Shown here piece after piece: positions 51,471 through 63,760 of a DNA stretch of 64,000 bases. Location of the stretch: positions 33,360,601 to 33,424,600 of the forward strand of contig OX365948.1 of the NCBI GenBank assembly GCA_947247005.1. The letters run 5' to 3'. The notes under the pieces were generated by a model. That model saw only the letters and a program-made list of their open reading frames with translations, was not told the origin of the DNA and did not search any database. Source of the stretch: Spisula solida. Lineage: Eukaryota > Mollusca > Bivalvia > Venerida > Mactridae. Position 1 is the first letter of the stretch. The number at the start of each line of letters is the position of its first letter. Position numbers and translations under genes: made by a program.

Positions 51471-52458
51471 ACTTAGAATATAACATTCTGCATTCTGATT
51501 GGCCGATAGAAATTAGCGCCAACGCATGATTATATTATTCATTATTGAACATTATTATTGAAAGTTACATTATTTAAAAGGCTGTATAATCTAGTTTTCG
51601 TAAATATAAAGGTTTTAAAAATTGATGGAGTAAAACGTGATTTACAGCGGTTTAAAGTTGACATGTGTTTTATTTGCTCTACACGCTAACGGAAGTCGGC
51701 TCCGATATTCGCTTTGTGCCCCCTATCTATGTCATCAAAGGGAGACAATTCAATAACCGCCTTAATTGAAAGGGTGTGTACAAGAGACACCAAATTAACT
51801 TGAAAATGGACAGTTTAAATTTGCCAGTTTGTTCTGTAAATGGAACAAATATTGTGTAATAAACATTTTTATTTTGTTTATTTCCTTGATTTGTGTGAGA
51901 CATGTGGGTATGCAACAGCAAATACCGAATTAACACCATTTTATATTACTTTACATGATTGCCTGATATCTCCATTTTCAAATGATCAACCCCGTTTTTA
52001 AATTATAACACCGTACTTTTTTGTTACAGTCAGAATACAATACATGTATACAATAGTTTCAATTGGCTTCTGTTTTCTTTCTCATACATCTGTTTCCCAC
52101 ATATTGTGGGGGAAACGTATCACATTTGTGCTGAACATTTCTCTGTCAGGATGGATGGAAGTCTCTAAGAAAGGACTGGTGTCTGCCTCGATATAATTTT
52201 GAGTGGCGTATTCACTTTTTCATGTCTAAAACTACCTGACATATTTCGCAAATGCATTGAAAAACATACATATAACATTTCAGTATGTCATTCAACTCAA
52301 CGCTGTATATCCTTTTAAGGATATTTCTTGTTATTATTCTCTTGCGATTGTTATTTGTTTGTTTGTAAGTTATGCCTTCCGAGCTCTGTTTTTGGTTTGC
52401 TTGTACTTTTTGCGTCGTGCTTTTTCTGATGAATGATTAAAATATCTAGGGTTTTCAG

Positions 52459-52571
52459 GGATCGTGTCGAAGAATAATCACTCAAGATCAATTGTACACA
52501 ATTGCAATGAATCACTTATGGAAACGGCTGAATACGACAACGTTCTGACAGAAATAGACAAAATGCAGTAA
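52459..52571 (+). CDS. Candidate terminal exon, receptor-tail-like (unit 1)
   Basis: After an acceptor-like TTTTCAG at 52,453-52,459 an open frame reads IVSKNNHSRSIVHN ... ESLMETAEYDNVLTEIDKMQ and stops at 52,569-52,571. EYDNV is a YxN-type tyrosine motif of the kind bound by Grb2-like SH2 domains. The composition would suit a cytoplasmic tail. The paralogous stretch is at 61,690-61,849. Replacement changes outnumber silent ones about 8 to 3 between the two, so conservation as protein is not shown. No upstream exon was recognised and the family is unknown. Confidence 0.25.
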
Positions 52572-53799
52572 TCACACCATAAGTCATATACGTACCTTAA
52601 AACCCAACAGCAGCAATTATTAGCTGAGTCTTGTATTCAATTTCGTCCCACATATTGTTGTAGGCTCTAACAATATTGCCATCTTTTCCCGGCAACAATG
52701 AATACCGAATTGCATTTAGATTTGATTAAGCAACATTTGAACACATTAACAGTAAGCAATTGATTTGGAGACTTTAATTTAGTATTGACTATTGTCTAGT
52801 ACAAGAACGGAAATTCGTTACAAATTAACCACATCAAAATGTATCAAATTAACCTCTATTTTCGTTCACAAAATAAGACATAGGACAGTGAACGCAACGT
52901 CGATGAAGTCATAATCTACACAAGACGTGATCAGTAATAATATGATCAACATAACTCTGTGACTCCGTTTATTTTAACCGTCGCAAAACGATATTAGCGC
53001 TGACGTAAGGCATGCCATTTTGTGGAGCATTAATTGATACAATAGGCAAACTAACCACACATTTACCCCCTCCCCAAGTAGCCGTGCCGTCCGAGCCAGT
53101 ATCATTATAAATGACTTTCTGTGAATACTGCTGCCAACAGTCAGCTTGGGCTTCGATTTCAAATAATTTAACAATTCATGTGACGTGTTTCGTCTGCATC
53201 ATCACTAATTCTAACATAGAACGATTCGCCTTCGTCGTGTATATTGAACATGTCATTTTTATTTTCTGAAGACTTTCATGAATGTGAGATTAACTGTTTA
53301 TATCTACCAACGTCATAAAGTTCGAATACGAACATCAAATCACTCGTGCTACGCACTCGTGATTTGCAACTCGTGCCAATATTTGATTACACACAGCTGC
53401 ATGTTTGTGATTTCCTAAATAAATGTATAAAGAAGCTGAACAACCGGCGTTCGAAGAAATATGCTACATATAAAGCAAATTGTCGATACATGTCATTTAA
53501 ATATATGCTCGTGAACGATTGTATGATGAATGAGTCTGTACCAGTAACAGTACAATATGTACAACGTATAATGGTGTCTTAAGCCTTTCGGTCAAGGAGA
53601 ACCCATAGACACTTGGTTTCAAATTATCTGAGTCAAAATTATCAGAGTGTACCCTATATAGAGAGAATGTAGGGCAGCGGCAATGTTTTGCCGCAACAGT
53701 ATGCCGTTTCGAAAGCTGGTACCTAGTTTTTCTACAGTTGTCAAAGCAAACACGGATACCAGTTCCGGAAACTTTAACCCACTAATTTAAAAGTGCAAG

Positions 53800-54240
53800 C
53801 ACTTATTTCCAATGGGGTCCTGTGTTTTTGCTATAAGGACAGCAAGAATGATAGACAGAAGTGTGATACAAGGAATCCGGGTGGAATACCCTTTCTCTTT
53901 CCGAACAGGCACATTGGTGATTTAACGTGCCCGATGTATAGCATAAATTAAGAAAAGACTTTATTTAACGATGCTACAAATTTGGCTACCAATCTCCAAT
54001 GTTGGCCTCAAATGGCACCGATACATGATGGCTATGTGGTTAAGGGTTACGTTGTTTAGTACAGGTTTTCAAACTGGACGTTGCATTCATTGTAAGGGTA
54101 TCATGGATTCGGTAAATTACTTACTGCCATTAATGAGATATAATATTAAAGGTAGAGATGAGTATTGGTCTTTCAAGACTTCCAGGCAGAAGAGCAGATT
54201 GTAATTATTTTCAACCCAACGGTTATCATTTGCGTGAAGT
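53800..54240. repeat. SINE-like repeat, right end of unit 1
   Basis: Shares ATCCGGGTGGAATACCC, ACTTTATTTAACRAKGCTAC and ACACCGATACA-type blocks with 63,430-63,760. The tRNA-like A box clear in unit 2 (GGTGGCCGAGTGGTTAAGG) is degraded here to GATGGCTATGTGGTTAAGG near 54,029. It lacks the roughly 190-bp segment that unit 2 carries at 63,767-63,958. Confidence 0.6.
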
Positions 54241-56329
54241 GGGTGCAGTAGGCCTAGGTAATTACATATAATCAGTCACAATGTTTGTAAGGTATTAATT
54301 ATTTAGAATACCTTTAATGTACTTCAACATGTATTTGTATTTCAAAACTAGTCTAAATTACTGACACCATTTTTACTAAACTTACAAAACTAGGTTCAAT
54401 ACAATGGTATACGCCATTTTCTAACGTGAGTGATTCAGATAATATAAACTTCGATTTATCCCAACGTGTTAGTAATATGTTCAATCATGTTTCTTTATCA
54501 CGCTACCGTACAGACATTTTATGACATTTCTATGCTGATGAACGAGCCAAATACTATTCAAAATGCTGTCAATAGTTTGTCTTCGCTTCCTAACAAAGTG
54601 CCTCATCTTGAATGAAGATATAGAATTAGATGATAGTATGTTTATGTCCCGTTCAACCTCATTAGTTGCAAATGTCATTCTTAATTGGGTCAGTGGAAAT
54701 ATGCCTTCATAACATATGAGATGTTTATCATAAGCAATCCATGACAATCGGCACTTTATCTGATTACTGCTGCTAACTTCTGATTTTAACATCTTAAAAA
54801 TATATGAGTATGTTCTTGTTTCTTTTAAGCCGTTTTCGTCTTATTTTATTTTCTTTCTCAGCAATGCGTAGACCCTCGCTAAGCTTATAATAGTATTGAA
54901 TTTCCCACCGGGAAGAGAAGACCGTTTGTCTAAACATGTTTCGTATAAATTATCCGATAACCGTCAGTCTAATTTGGTTTGTGAACGCCATTATAAGTGC
55001 AAAATCAAGTTTGATGCATGTCTAAAGGTCACCATTTGTCAACGTTCAATGATCAATGTTGTTTTAAAATAAAAAAAATAACTGAAACATTTCCAAGTTT
55101 AACCAATTTGGAGTAGTTGCGACAGTGCCCTTTTGAGACTTATGGTTTCTGGAAATAGCCGTCACAGGTATAATGTGACACTATCAGTTCTCTGATCCTA
55201 TCAGGGACGCGCACATAATATCAAAATGACTGTTACTGTCAGAAATATGACCATCTACAAACTACACTGTCAAAGCAACTGCTAGAAAAATAACCAGCTG
55301 AAAATAAGCTTGAAATACAGTAAAAGTAACTTTTTGGTAATGTTCACTGTATTTTGACATTACATGACCTTGACCCATAGGTGATCAGTGTCCATTGCAG
55401 CTACATTGTTTTTTCACTGTGTTCCACGGATATATTAAACTCTTGTACAATTTACAATCAAATCTTGTCGCATTTGAACATCAAACTATCATTGGGAAAT
55501 ATATTTTGTTGATCAATATCTTATATACCAGTATACAAGTGATATTAACATGTATATAATACTGTATGTTTTTCAATGGACTTAACATTTAGGTTTAACA
55601 CAATAATATAATGATAAAAACCTTTCCTATCACATCTGCAACAAAATTGAATGTACAATATTTGTACATAATCTATTAATCCATTAAGAAAAATAAGGAA
55701 GGGGTCAAATGCTCAGGTTTTTGTAATTTGACCTTCAATTGACCTTAAAGTGGTCAGTTTTAAATCAATTTAGGCTACCTTATTACATTAATAATATTCA
55801 TAAAACCTTTAGTCATATTATTGACAAATGTATATTAACAACCACTTAATATAAATTATGAATGATATTTAAGAGTTAATTTCAGAATGCTTCGTTGGAC
55901 ATAACGTTCTTGTATAAAAATGGCTGTTTTCACAATATTTTGATGTTCTCCATTTACAATATAATACATACTGAGAAAATATACACTTACCTTATCTTTT
56001 ATCACTTCCATAGTACCATGTTATACTATGAAAGAATAGATTGGAAATATGAATTTGCCCGACTTTTATTATCAGTCAATTTGATGCAACCTATTCAATG
56101 AACATGTTTCATGCAAATAATTATTATTATATTCGTGTATGAAACTACCTCATCTGAGCAATGATTTTTGGTAGTTCGGCAATGTATGACGGCCATCTTG
56201 GACGCCATCTTGGATTAAAGCCATATGCCTCATCAGATTGTATTGGACTTTTTTCTGACAATCCACAAGGTTTTTACTTTATATTGGGACACAGTTTATT
56301 TCTGTTACAATGAGTTCTAGGTTAGGCCT
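54241..56329. other. Spacer between duplication units, no gene recognised
   Basis: A 103-codon minus frame (54,481-54,792) has ordinary protein-like composition but no motif I can name, no splice context and no paralogue to test. The remainder is AT-rich without structure. Confidence 0.4.
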
Positions 56330-56799
56330 ATAACTGGATTATATTCAATAATTCGTCAAAATGCACATCTTCAAATTGCACTGCATTATTATTGTCAAAC
56401 ACCAAATTAGCGTTATACCACATAGCTTTCCCCGTGTTCATCTCGTAAAATAGCAGGTAAAGGCTTTGAATATTAGTGTCAACTCTTTTGAAAGGGCCAG
56501 CCGATATGGCTGACGAGACAATTATCTTTCGTGGGCACAGTACCAACCGAAATTCACGAATAATTGGATTTGATGTCTTTTTGGTTCATTACAATAACGT
56601 ATATTGTTTGTAGATTCATCGGATTTTGTGATGTATAATACTTCATACTGTTAACCGCATTGTTTCTCTTTTCTTGGCTTTGTATACATCACTATATACG
56701 ACACTAATGAATATTGACATTCATATTCTTTATTGTAGACTATCCTCTTTATTGTGGTAATGAACTAGTTATTTGTGGAGGAAATGTCATTATTGGGTA

Positions 56800-57276
56800 T
56801 TAATACACTTGTTACTATATATAGTAACACAAATGAGCCTATTTGCGGCTGATTATGGCCATCACGTGACTGATTATCGCCTATCCGCCTGGTCCGCAAT
56901 CTCATAATCATAATCGGACCGATTGAACAAGCGCACGTTACGTTATACATGTAAACATGACGTCACGTTGGAGCCAAAATGGCGTTACGTTGCTCATAAG
57001 CAAGATTTCTTTGGCAATTGTATCTACTCTTAGTGCATTTTATTGGTTTCAATCTTAGTGTGTATCTACATCAGTAATATTTACGTTATTTGTTCTCCAT
57101 AGATATCATGAAATCGAACAATTGTATTAAAGACTTTAATACACTTCAGAGCCTGGCCGGAAGTTGATAATCCGCCCGGAATGAATAATCACCCTCGGGC
57201 AGAAGCCCTCGAGGTGATTATTCATTTTCCTGGCGGATCATCGCCTCCCTGCCCGGCTGTGTCGTGTATTAACCTC
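56800..57276. mobile_element. 477-bp TA-flanked composite hairpin element, copy 2
   Basis: Same length and layout as the copy at 24,940-25,416. The left end is TTAATACACTTGTTAC, there is an internal TTAATACAC and terminal hairpin, and the right end is GTGTATTAACCTC, with TA at 56,798-56,799 and 57,277-57,278. The paralogous site in unit 1 (near 47,378, GGGTAATATTGT) is empty, which fixes the element ends. It differs from the first copy at scattered bases only, so both are fairly young. Confidence 0.9.
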
Positions 57277-59579
57277 TAAATATTGTGGACATTGAATTTA
57301 AGATTTATAATGTCGTTGAAGACGCCACATGATACATTGGTTTGTTACCGGTCGTAAATTTGTGCTTTTACATATCTTCCAACTAAAAAACATTAATATG
57401 ATCATTAATGAAGCGCGTTTTGTTCCGGAAGTGATCTTTATGTTATGGTATTTAAGCTATTAGAAGGAATCAGAGACTACAACTTTCATGGACGGTGAAG
57501 TAGTCTAATTACTATTTTAGGAAAGACCAAGTAATGATACAGAGGGCCATGCATATATTGCCGGACTGACAGGCTTCAGTAGAAAATGTACATGTTTTGT
57601 TCGAACAAATTTGAGAACGACATTTAGCCAACATTTCATACGTATTAAGCGAAAATGTTATCGAATTCCATTAATAATTGTAATTGCCATTGTCATTTGT
57701 ATATATGTCACTCAGATATACTGGCTTTATTTTCGTCATAGAAATGGCTAATTAGTTTAGAAAAGAGAAATATGTGGCTTCATTACATGTAGTACATGTA
57801 TAAAACTGTGTATTTCAAGTATGGTTGTTGTTCATGAGCTCATTTATTTATGGATATTCTATCCAAAACGACCATAGGAATGATATACAAACATATAAAT
57901 CACAATCCTTCAGCGATCGCCGGCCTTGAACAGTCAATAAAACTACAAGGAAGTTTTACAGCTAGCTAATCTCGATCATGTTTGTTATTCGGTCACTATT
58001 TTTCTATACACGAACATAAATGGCGAGCAAGCGCTGTCCCGTGAATATAATAACTTAATCATTGCTTTGTCGTTCTCTCTCGTCGCCTGCAATTATCAAG
58101 CCATAGAATGTCGATAGATATCTTCAGAATGAAATACTCGAGTAATACATCAACAATTGTATTGACAGTTGTAACGAACTTACATTTGTCATTTTGTCAG
58201 TTCAGAAAGGTACATATTAATATCATTTAATAACAGTGAATCTAATTGATGCAAGATAATTCATGTCAAATTGGCTAAGATAGCCGTGACTACCATAGAA
58301 CAGGATTGACGACGGGCTCAGCCACTAGGTCGTATTGTACCCCAATTACCTGTAGATATAGCATCCTTAATATTTAGACTTTCAGTCTAAGAAATAGTTG
58401 CGAACACAAGTTAATGTGGGTGTACGTTTATCACATACATAACGTGATCTCTCATGTGAGACCAAATTAAGGAACAATGTTCGTCAACATGGGTGATAAC
58501 AAATGTTTGACGTCACCAGCTTTTCGGCGCGAAAAGGTAACATCGTCGAAAACAAAGGCTCGCTTAATAACCTGTGTTTTCTAGACCCGATACAAAAATG
58601 TTGATCACCAAAAAGAATGTGTCACAAAAATGACCATTCCAATGCAAAATATTATCATTGTGGGCGATATATGTACATACAAAACAGAATGTTGACAACA
58701 TGGCCTTAACGTTGGTACATACAGTGACATATGGTCCCCGGGGAGGTTTATATTAGTTTAAGTGTGTACATAACCTCACCCATACCCTATAGACAACCCT
58801 ACGAAACAAAATATTGTAAATGAACGTTTCCTGGAAAATGATAAAGTATCTTCATTACATTGATCCTACAGTCATAAACAAAGTAATTGTCTCTCTTGGG
58901 TATCGCGACTCGTGTGTATTGCCATAGCACAAAATTTGATGTGAACATGCTTTATACAGTTTATATATAATTGTAAGAATGTAAATCAACTCATTAAAAA
59001 GTAATATCAAACCGCATCCTCCTCTTCAAACAAATAACTAAGAACTTTCGAACAACTGCTGCTGGCATTCACAGATTGATAGCTACGTTGCAGAATTTGC
59101 AATTGCCTGTTTTCTTACTGGTGTTTGTTTTAACTTCAAGTACTGAACTGGTAATCAGTCAAATGGGAGATACTAGTAAACGATACCAACACAGTCGATC
59201 AAAGCGCTGAAAGAACAGGGTTTGTTTATGAGTTCAGACAATTGTATAATCAATCAGATTGTAAACCGTAAGCAGATGATTTTAAGAATTAAAATATTAT
59301 TATGGATATTAACAGCCCCAAAATTAATACAAGATTCACAGTTTACATTTCAAAATTTGTTAAAAACTACAAGCTCGTACAAAAGATTAAATTGATCAAT
59401 ACACGATGAGTAAAACTCGTATTCAGTCCAAACAAACAAATATCCTCTATTTATTTGGTTGTGTTAATGGAATCAGCGAAACCTATAAGTTAAGGTATCT
59501 GTCGATTAATTAATTTAAAAAAAATATTTCTCTGATCTAAATACTAGTAGTCCAGACGTCTGATGTATGTTAATATAAC

Positions 59580-60421
59580 CACAGGAACCTTCATTTATAA
59601 TTTGAAAAAAAAAATGAAAAAAAAAATTGAATTTTTTTCACTAGGCCTACTTTACTACTTAAATATAGACAGGAGTGCAATGCGATTGTATCTCACGAAC
59701 TATTCTAATACAAATATTTTCTCTATACCAACGTAACAGTTAAAACATATGATCTAGGCAGTTAAAGGGGCTAATAACAATACAGAATACATCCGCACCT
59801 CAACCGATCGGTACCGATAATCGTCTTATATCGGCTCTTAAAGCCAATATTTGTGGAGTTTTGATTTGGGGTCGACTCCATTGAGCGTCCGCTCCGAGGT
59901 GAATGGTAATATAAATTTTATTGTTTCTAAAAAATACTTTGCGTATGTTATGTTCTATATTTATTTTTTCCTTGTATATACTGTGAATAAAAGATAAAAC
60001 CACAGGCTAATTCAATGTTGCATCAACGAATCTGCAAGTTTGAAATACCCAGTATGGCGCAATTGGAACGTAAAGACGTGAGAATTATGACGTCATTATA
60101 ACGTAACGTATATTTTAAAGCTTGGCGCCGTTGACGTTACGTTTATTTTTCTGCATGCTACTGGAACTGGCTTCTATAACAGTGAAAATAACAAAATGGT
60201 AATGTTACTGTTATTTTCACAGTTATTTTCACTGAAAAATCTCCATAATCAATTGATAGTTAGTACGGCGGTCACCGAGTTGTAACCATATTATCATTCA
60301 CCTCGGAGCAGACGCTCAATGGAGTCGACGCCAAATCAAAACTCCACAAATATTGGCTTTAAGAGCCGATATTAGACAATTTTTTTCATGTTTTTTCAAA
60401 TTATAAATGCAAGTTCCTGTG
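59580..60421. mobile_element. 842-bp hAT-like element with long internal inverted repeat
   Basis: The ends CACAGGAACCTTCATTTATA and the inverted counterpart are flanked by ATATAAC (59,573-59,579 and 60,422-60,428). Inside, about 80-bp arms at 59,825-59,905 and 60,297-60,377 (containing CTCTTAAAGCCAATATTTGT and its complement) are almost perfectly inverted. The locus in unit 1 (near 48,825) lacks it. No transposase frame is present. The CACAGG start is shared with the element at 23,346. Confidence 0.83.
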
Positions 60422-60654
60422 ATATAACATTATGCGCTTATTATGTAGCGCTTTCCACAGGTGGTAATCCATGCCCACATTATCTAATTGGCAGGATGTC
60501 AGTACCGTTTCGTTAACTATTAATTTATCTGATGGTGGTCCTTGGTTCTTTTTCGTTGTACGTACTTTTATTGCAACTTGGAATTTCAGCGTAGGCCTGG
60601 TGGATTAATGTCAGAATTGCATGACGTTTTGTGGGCTGTTTCTTCAGATAACTG

Positions 60655-61320
60655 ATTTTTTGTTATCCCCCGCCGATGAAATCGGTAGAGGGGTATTGAA
60701 ATGACGTTGTCCGTTCGTCCGTCCGTCAGTCCATCCGAGGTAACTAGAAGGTAGAATTTCATGAAATTTGAATAAAATAGGAACAATCATACTGAGATGA
60801 GGTCCGTCAAGTTCTTTTTCTGATCTATAAATAACTATGGTTGCCATAGCAACCGATTCGAAAAACTTTTAAAAAACAAAAAATATCAACCAGTGGTCAG
60901 ATTTTAAAAGAATTTTACAGAAATAGTTGTTCGGTGACCCTCTTACAAAATTGACATTTTGGTCATGATTCGTCGAAAACATGGCCGCCAGGGGGTGGAG
61001 CCCGTGATTTCATATATATCTCTAGTAAAATCTTTGAAAAATTTCATCTCTTAAAGTACTGGTTGGATTTCATTGTGAATTGGTAACAATGTTCTTTTGG
61101 CGATCCTTTATAAAAATAGCTAAACGAATTGAATATATAAATAACTCTGGTTGCCATGGCAACCGATTGGAAAAACGTTTAAAAAATCCACCACGTGCCA
61201 GATTTCAAAATAATTGCACAGAAATAGTTGTTGGGTGACACACTTACGAAAAGGACATTTTTGTCATGATTTTTTCAAAAACATGGCCGCCAGTGGTTGG
61301 GGTTTGTTGTTTATTGATCA
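60655..61320. repeat. Interspersed repeat with internal 310-bp duplication
   Basis: It begins near TTATCCCCCGCCGATGAAAT and a GTCCGTTCGTCCGTCCGTC microsatellite. Two related segments (60,826-60,998 and 61,138-61,310) both contain GTTGCCATRGCAACCGATT, ACAGAAATAGTTGTT and AACATGGCCGCCAG. Unit 1 has no counterpart at this place. It looks like a non-coding mobile element; superfamily unknown. Confidence 0.65.
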
Positions 61321-61689
61321 ATTTGAGGGAGTTATTGCCCTTGATTGATTGAACCATTGTTATCCAATGGAAGCGTATATTCCAAACTGCGCAGTAATAC
61401 TGATAACCTGTATGCGAGGGATATCAATTTAACGAATTTGCCTGTGGTCCTTGTGATGTATGATCGTCCTTGTGGTTGGCTCTTTCTTTGATTATGTTTG
61501 AGTGGCTGAGACGACTGGCTGTCTGAGTAGGATGTATCTTTTGTTGCATTACAGTTCCATTTTTATTATTCTCTTGCGAGTGTTATCTGTTTGTGTGTGT
61601 GCTATGCCTTCCGAGTTCTGTTTTTTTTGTTTGCTTGTACCTTTTGCGATGTGCTTCTCCTGTTGAATGATTAAAATCTCGGGTTTTTC

Positions 61690-61849
61690 ACAAATCGTGT
61701 CAAAGAATAATTACTCAAGATCAATTGTACACAATCACGATGAGTCACTTATGGAAACAGCTGAATACGAAAACATTCTGACAAGAATAGACGATTATTT
61801 AAACAAAATGCAGTTATCACACACATACACGTTTTCCATAACCCAATAG
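61690..61849 (+). pseudogene. Paralogue of the candidate terminal exon (unit 2)
   Basis: The frame reads IVSKNNYSRSIVHN ... ESLMETAEYENILTRID and extends to a stop at 61,847-61,849, with four extra residues (DYLN) and a longer end than unit 1. The acceptor AG of unit 1 is replaced by AC (TTTTTCAC), so correct splicing here is doubtful. EYENI keeps the YxN pattern. It could be a dead copy, or both copies could be non-coding. Confidence 0.22.
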
Positions 61850-62194
61850 CAGCAATTATTAGCTGAGACTTGTCTTCAATTTCGTCCCACATATTGCTGT
61901 AGGCTATATTAAAATTGTATGTTTTTCCAGCATCAATGAATACCAAATGATCAGAATTGCATTTAGATTTGATTTAGCTTTATTTGAACGCATAGACAAT
62001 AAGCAATTGATTTGGAGACTTTGACTTGATATTGATAAGAACGGAAATTCGTTACGAATTTACCACAGCAAAATGTATCAACTTAACCTCTCTTTTGTTT
62101 ACAAAGTTTACTTAATAGGTCGAATGTCGTGAATGTAACGTCGATGAAGTCATAAATTATACAATACGTTATCAGTAATGATACAGTTTATTTC

Positions 62195-62745
62195 AGAAAT
62201 TAAGGCATAATGCCCATGGATCATGTTAACTACATATGAGCCGTTCTCCAGGAAAACCGGGCTTATTGACATTATATGGCAATAATGTAATAAGATTTAG
62301 AAAAGTGTTTAAAATGAGAAAAAAGTCATGCCCTTTGATTTAAGTTTAAGTTATTGGACAATATAATACTATATCTTAGATTTTATTTTGCTCTATAATT
62401 ATGTTAAAATAATTTCTGTCGTTGCTATGTTGACCAATTTCTGTACCCATATGTACAAAAACAAATGGTTGGTGGTTAGAAACAGAAGCTACGTTTTTCT
62501 ATTAGTAAACACTTACAATTTTGACATGTTTTATTAAAGTAAGAGTATAATTCTAAAATGTGACACAATTTGAAAAGGTTACGTCAAGATTTTACCAAAT
62601 GCTGGATTTGTGAACTGCTTTGTAACGTTACGTCACATAACCCTTGAATGAAACAAAATATAAGTATTTGCTCTTCCGGAAGTTTCTATGTCACTATTCC
62701 TACATTGTTAATCATATCAACACCGATGTAACATATGATGTAACA
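62195..62745. repeat. Extra segment in unit 2 with a 27-bp block shared with 28.66 kb
   Basis: Unit 1 runs directly across this place (near 52,935-52,975), so about 550 bp were added here or lost there. Within it, 62,235-62,261 is an exact inverted match to 28,661-28,687 (core CCGTTCTCCAGGAAAACCGG). No terminal repeats were identified. Confidence 0.5.
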
Positions 62746-63547
62746 CCGTTCATTCTACCCGTCGTAAAACCACTCTTGCGCTGACGTCAGGCATGTCGTT
62801 TTTGGAGCATTAATTGATCTCGTACAATAGGCAAATTAACCTCACATTTAACCCCTCCCCCAGTAGCGACTGTATTTTTACATCAAGTGCTCACGTTGTA
62901 AATATGTTTCATCTGTATCGGTTGTGTGAGTTATTGTAAAGCAAGAAAAAAAACAGACTGTGCAGTTTACGCAATCAAAGTCGAACATCAAATAGCGTTC
63001 AAAACATTCACCATCTCAACAAGTTGTAATCATTGGGAGATATTTTTGTATGTGTTCAGTCAGAATCATTAGAAATGACATTCTACTGATACTGCTGCCA
63101 ATAGTCAGCTTGGGCTTTGATTTCAAATAGTTTAACACATCCATGTGACGTGTTTCGTCTGCATCATCACTAAATCTAACATAGAACTATTCTCCTGCGT
63201 CGTGTATATTGAACACGTCATTTTTATATTCTGAAAGACCACCATGAACTTGAGATCAACTGTTTGTATCTATCAATGTCATAACGTTCGGATGCATCGC
63301 ATCCGTGATTTATAACTCGTTACAATGTTTGATTGCGTACAGCTTAATATAAGTAATTTCCTAAACAAAATGTATAAAAAAATAAACACCTCGTGTTCGA
63401 TGAAAAATGCTTCATGCTTATGGGTTCCTGTTTTTTCTTAAATGACGGCAATTAGGAGAGACAGAAGTGTGATACATGGATTCCGGGTGGAATACCCTTG
63501 CTCTTTCCGTACGGATACCTTGTTTTTTAACGTGACCGGTGTATAGC

Positions 63548-63572
63548 AGTAAGTAAGTAAGTAAGTAAGTAA
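63548..63572. repeat. AGTA microsatellite
   Basis: Six tandem AGTA units. The matching place in unit 1 (near 53,945) has a plain AAATTAAGAAAAG, so the microsatellite expanded in this copy only. Confidence 0.9.
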
Positions 63573-63650
63573 ATACTTTATTTAACAAGGCTACCCATTT
63601 GGTTTCCCAATCTCCCATGTTGGTCTTAAATAACACCGATACACGCGAGA

Positions 63651-63760
63651 CAAGGTGGCCGAGTGGTTAAGGGTTAAGTTGTAATCACATATTATGTAAT
63701 ATTAATGAGATATTATATGAAAAGTAGTGATCAGTATTGTCCTTCCAAGACTTCCAGGGC
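63651..63760 (+). mobile_element. tRNA-like SINE head (unit 2)
   Basis: GACAAGGTGGCCGAGTGGTT at 63,652 onward matches a pol III A box of Ser/Leu-tRNA type. A matching B box is not visible downstream, and the region is closely related to 53,800-54,240. Probably an inactive SINE copy. The following 63,767-63,958 segment has open frames in two phases with no recognised domain. Confidence 0.45.

Larger units (their letters stand above)
46780..54240. repeat. Segmental duplication, unit 1
   Basis: Co-linear with 56,330-63,995 in the same orientation. Strong blocks include 46,785-46,960 with 56,345-56,515; 47,260-47,400 with 56,670-56,800; 47,400-48,540 with 57,290-58,385; 48,570-48,815 with 59,325-59,565; 49,430-49,545 with 60,500-60,605; 52,325-53,420 with 61,565-63,395; and 53,800-54,240 with 63,430-63,995. 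Private features here are a SINE at 46,968-47,163, a foldback at 51,348-51,470 and long stretches (about 49,600-52,300) with little counterpart. Identity is visibly lower than in the tandem array, so this duplication is older. Confidence 0.85.

Noticed and set aside
54481..54792. 103-codon minus frame
   Set aside because: No motif, start context, splice site or paralogue supports it; frames of this length occur by chance in 64 kb.
56328..56546. 72-codon minus frame with a gene-like look (TGKAMWYNANLVFD)
   Set aside because: The paralogue near 46,790-46,950 aligns but has stops and a frameshift, and no family was recognised. At best it is half of a decayed pair.
61749..61946. Minus frame containing MWDEIEDKSQLIIAA, matched by MWDEIEYKTQLIIAA near 52,640
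   Set aside because: The peptide similarity looked striking, but all visible codon differences are replacements, and a 1-base indel breaks the frame upstream. The DNA is simply paralogous.
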